In this document: positions 50,283 through 52,712 of the stretch, one piece after another
How the letters are laid out: the number at the start of each line of letters is the position of its first letter
Position numbering within the stretch: the stretch's first letter is position 1
Source of the DNA: Streptoalloteichus hindustanus
Lineage (GTDB): Bacteria; Actinomycetota; Actinomycetes; Mycobacteriales; Pseudonocardiaceae
Direction: 5' to 3'
Assembly (NCBI RefSeq): GCF_900129375.1
Contig: NZ_FQVN01000021.1
Location: forward strand, 1 to 52,712
Length of the DNA: 52,712 bases
Position numbers and translations under genes: made by a program
Notes under the pieces: model-generated
The model's input: the letters and a program-made list of their open reading frames with translations, nothing else
Told to the model about the DNA's origin: nothing
The model's database searches: none

Positions 50283-51053
50283 TCAGAGCCCGCGGTCGCG
50301 CGCGAAGTAGGCGCCCGGCGGCACCCCGATCGCCTTGCGGAACGCCGCAACGAACGCGCTGGGCGTGGCGTAGCCGACCCGGCGCGCGACCACGGCGATC
50401 GGGACGCCCTCGGCCAGCAGCGGCAGGGCCGCCCGGAGCCGGGCCTGGCCGCGCCACCGCCCGAAGCTCATCCCGGTCTCCGCGACGAACAGCCGGGCCA
50501 GCGTGCGCGCGCTCGCCCCGACCAGCCGGCCCCAGCTCGCCAGGCACCGCCCGTCGGCCGGATCGGCCACCAGCGCCGCCGCCACCCGCCGCGCCCGGTC
50601 GTCCCGGGGCTCCGGCGGGTCGATCGTGGTGACCGAGAGCGGCGTGAGCAGCCCGAGCACCAGCGCCTCCGCGTGCGCCCTGCTGTCGGCGGGCACCGCC
50701 TCGCCCGCGAGGTGCCCGATCAGCTCCCGGAGCAGGCCGCGCACCTCCACCACCGTCGGGGCCGCCCAGTCCACCGGGCACTCGTCCGGCCAGAAGTACA
50801 GGCTGCGCATCGTGGCCGGGCTCGTCGCGCCCGTCGTGTGCCGCACCCGCGCCGGGATCCACAACGCCCGGGTCGGCGGCAGGACCCACGTGCTGCCGCG
50901 CGCGCTGACCGTCAGCACGCCCCGCGCGGCCCACGCGAGCTGGTGCACCGTGTGCTCGTGCCAGTCGAACCGCTCCCCGCGCGACATGTCGAACGTGCCG
51001 ACGACGATCGCGCCGAGGGGCGGCAGGGGCGTGACGTGTCCGGATCGCGACAT
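50283..51053 (-). CDS. AraC family transcriptional regulator
   Basis: The 256-aa regulator has an N-terminal cupin (FDWHEHTVHQLAWAARGVLTV ... WVLPPTRALWIPARVRHTT) and a C-terminal double helix-turn-helix (residues 155-250, SWGRLVGASARTLARLFVAETGMSFGRWRGQARLRAALPLLAEGVPIAVVARRVGYATPSAFVAAFRKAIGVPPGAYF). It is divergent from the methyltransferase gene at 51110 with a 56-bp gap, so it probably controls that gene. Confidence 0.92.
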   Translation of the reverse strand: MSRSGHVTPLPPLGAIVVGTFDMSRGERFDWHEHTVHQLAWAARGVLTVSARGSTWVLPPTRALWIPARVRHTTGATSPATMRSLYFWPDECPVDWAAPTVVEVRGLLRELIGHLAGEAVPADSRAHAEALVLGLLTPLSVTTIDPPEPRDDRARRVAAALVADPADGRCLASWGRLVGASARTLARLFVAETGMSFGRWRGQARLRAALPLLAEGVPIAVVARRVGYATPSAFVAAFRKAIGVPPGAYFARDRGL

Positions 51054-51109
51054 GATCTGGCACAGTATCGCGTGGCGGAAAACCCGGGCGGCGCAATAGC
51101 TTTCGGCCC

Positions 51110-51682
51110 ATGCCGATGAACCGTCTCCACACGTGGGCGTGCCGGTCGGAGCTGTGGGCGCGCGGCGTGGAGCGCCGGACGATCCCGTGGGCTCTGGAGG
51201 GGGTCGACCTGGGCGCCGACGTGCTGGAGATCGGGCCCGGCTACGGGGCCACCACCCGCGTCCTGGTCCGCCGCGTGCCACGGCTGACCGCGCTCGAACT
51301 GGACGCGGCCCTCGTGGCCGGGCTTCGGCAGCGGCACGGCGACGCGGTCGAGGTCCTGCACGGCGACGGCACGGACATCCCGCTGCCGGACGCGCGGTTC
51401 TCCGGGGTCGTGTGCTTCACGATGCTGCACCACGTGCCGACGCCCGACCTGCAGGACGCGCTGTTCGCGGAGGCCCACCGGGTGCTGCGGCCCGGCGGCG
51501 TCTTCGCCGGCGCCGACAACGCCCACAGCCTCGGCTTCCGGCTGGTCCACCTGGGCGACACCTACAACCCGGTCGACCCGCACACCCTCGGCGAGCGGCT
51601 GCGCCGGGCCGGGTTCGGCGACATCCGGGTCACCCTGCGCCGCGGGACGTTCCGGTTCCACGCGCACAGGCGCGCGGCGTGA
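51110..51682 (+). CDS. Class-I SAM-dependent methyltransferase (UbiE/Methyltransf_11-like)
   Basis: The 190-aa protein has motif I VLEIGPGYGATTRVLV, ALELDAALVAGL as the acidic loop, DGTDIPLPDARFSGVVCFTMLHHV (motif II) and AHRVLRPGGVFAGAD (motif III). The substrate is unknown. Starts at 51110 or 51116 are equally possible. The short gap to the divergent AraC gene suggests direct control. Confidence 0.9.
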   Translation: MPMNRLHTWACRSELWARGVERRTIPWALEGVDLGADVLEIGPGYGATTRVLVRRVPRLTALELDAALVAGLRQRHGDAVEVLHGDGTDIPLPDARFSGVVCFTMLHHVPTPDLQDALFAEAHRVLRPGGVFAGADNAHSLGFRLVHLGDTYNPVDPHTLGERLRRAGFGDIRVTLRRGTFRFHAHRRAA

Positions 51683-51819
51683 GGGCCAGCCCGCCGGCCG
51701 GCGCCCGGACGGCGCGCGCGGCGGGTCGGGCTTCCCACCGGTTGGGCGAGCGCCCGGGACCGCGGACTGCGCAGAATCGGACCTGACGGCCCGAACCCAC
51801 CCGCGCAGGGAGCCCGGCC

Positions 51820-52712
51820 ATGCAGCTCGCCGCCATCCTCGTGTCGATCCCGTTGAGCGTGCTCGGGTGGTGGCTGTTCCTCCGCGCCCTGTGGCGGCTG
51901 GTCGTCGTGGTCCGGCTCGGCCAGCCCGACCCCACCCGGCACGACGACTGGGTCGGGCGGTTGGGCAGCACGCTGCGGGAGACCCTCGGCCACACGCGGA
52001 TGCTCAAGTGGACGCTCGTCGGCTTCGCGCACTGGTGGGTGTTCCTGGGGTTCATCCTGCTGGTGCCGACCCTGCTCAACGCCTACGGCCAGTTGTTCGA
52101 CCCGGCGTTCGTGCTCCCGGTGCTGGGGCACTGGTGGCCGCTGGAGCTGGTCACCGAGGTGTTCGCGGCGGCGACGCTGGTGACCGGCCTGACGTTGGTC
52201 GCGATCCGGCAGCTCCAGCACCCGCGCCGGCCGGAGCGGCAGTCCCGGTTCGCCGGGTCGAGCTTCTGGCAGGCCTACTTCGTCGAGTTCGTCATCGTCG
52301 CCATCCCGGTCCTCGTGCTCCTCCTGCGGGGACTGGAGGGGGTGTTGCAGGGCGTGGACAGCTACGACATCCACTTCGCGGTCAGCTACCCGTTGGTGCG
52401 GGCCTTCTCCGGGCTCTCCCGGACGACGGTGGAGAACGCCGTCTGGGGCGTGGCCGGCCTCAAGATCGTGATCTCGATGGTCTGGTTCGTCGTCGTGGGG
52501 TTGGTGCTGACCATGGGGGTGGCCTGGCACCGGTTCACGGTCTTCTTCAACGTGTTCTTCAAGCGCTTCCCGAAGGGGATCGCCCTGGGCCCCGCGAAGC
52601 CGATGATGAGTGGGGGCAAACCCCTCAACTTCGAGGAAGCCGACCCCGACACCGACACCTTCGGCGCCGGCAAAATCGAGGACTTCACCTGGAAAGGCTG
52701 GCTCGACTTCAC
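51820..52712 (+). CDS. Membrane Fe-S oxidoreductase (heterodisulfide-reductase-related), 5' part
   Basis: The frame starts at the ATG at 51820 and runs off the window (297 codons visible). It encodes about five to six membrane helices: LAAILVSIPLSVLGWWLFL, WTLVGFAHWWVFLGFILLVP, LVTEVFAAATLVTGLTLVAI, YFVEFVIVAIPVLVLLLRGL and IVISMVWFVVVGLVLTMGVAW. They follow the pattern of the cytochrome-b-like N-terminus of large actinobacterial (Fe-S)-binding oxidoreductases. After the helices comes FKRFPKGIALGPAKPMMSGGKPLNFEEADPD and DFTWKGWLDF, the usual link to ferredoxin and CCG domains that lie beyond the window. It probably links quinones and a soluble donor. Confidence 0.85.
   Translation, partial: MQLAAILVSIPLSVLGWWLFLRALWRLVVVVRLGQPDPTRHDDWVGRLGSTLRETLGHTRMLKWTLVGFAHWWVFLGFILLVPTLLNAYGQLFDPAFVLPVLGHWWPLELVTEVFAAATLVTGLTLVAIRQLQHPRRPERQSRFAGSSFWQAYFVEFVIVAIPVLVLLLRGLEGVLQGVDSYDIHFAVSYPLVRAFSGLSRTTVENAVWGVAGLKIVISMVWFVVVGLVLTMGVAWHRFTVFFNVFFKRFPKGIALGPAKPMMSGGKPLNFEEADPDTDTFGAGKIEDFTWKGWLDF

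Noticed and set aside
50006-50350. Small minus-strand gene between the methyltransferase and AraC genes
   Set aside because: It is Arg-rich and overlaps the 3' end of the well-supported AraC gene; no family resemblance.

Overview
The window is very GC-rich chromosomal DNA from an actinomycete, most likely a Pseudonocardiaceae-type genus such as Saccharothrix, Actinosynnema or Lentzea. The evidence is the codon use (G or C at almost every third position), frequent GTG/TTG starts, an EspG/DUF3558/PPE-like secretion cassette, DUF3618 and DUF397 families and PucR regulation. The genus is an inference from gene content, not a measurement.

Layout. 1-5980: a repeat-rich leader, then rph-rdgB, an oxidoreductase, an HtrA-like protease, a peroxiredoxin, a small membrane protein and a Crp/Fnr regulator. 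6105-9220: a four-gene type VII (ESX) cassette with a PE-like protein, a DUF3558 lipoprotein, a PPE-like protein and EspG. 9532-9813: a small antitoxin-like ORF. 9882-22920: a nearly complete purine salvage and degradation regulon. It has a PucR regulator, uraD, uraH, uricase, three-subunit xanthine dehydrogenase, 8-oxoguanine deaminase, guanine deaminase, an NCS2 purine permease, XdhC and a MocA-like cytidylyltransferase. Together they take guanine or xanthine to allantoin and supply the molybdenum cofactor. Inside it, at 19226-19512, lies a striking array of eight 12-13 bp palindromes spaced about 39 bp apart.

23016-24884: a hypothetical protein, a TetR regulator, a DUF3618 protein and an unusual class-I tRNA with a UAG (leucine) anticodon. 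24887-32660: a lower-GC mosaic island that begins directly at the 3' end of this tRNA. It carries a recombinase tail remnant, a decayed isoaspartate-methyltransferase-like gene, a small unknown gene and the most interesting locus in the window: a tightly overlapping operon of a HerA-type ATPase, a NurA-type nuclease with an inserted zinc-ribbon-like Cys cluster, and a D12-class adenine methyltransferase. It ends in decayed ORFs, one DUF397-like. I infer that the three-gene operon is a restriction-modification-like antiphage system.

32674-37043: a TetR/DHFR-like divergent pair with a clear operator candidate, then gluconate catabolism (FadR-type regulator, gntK, gntP) closed by a perfect 15-bp terminator hairpin. 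37075-46940: an SdrD-B-like secreted protein, a penicillin-acylase-family Ntn hydrolase, DUF418 and metallophosphoesterase membrane proteins with overlapping 3' ends, two pseudogenes, a serine beta-lactamase-family hydrolase and a LuxR-type regulator. 47300-52712: an unknown gene divergent from a PrnB-family (pyrrolnitrin-type) enzyme, two SAM methyltransferases, an AraC regulator, and the 5' part of a membrane-bound Fe-S oxidoreductase that runs off the window end.
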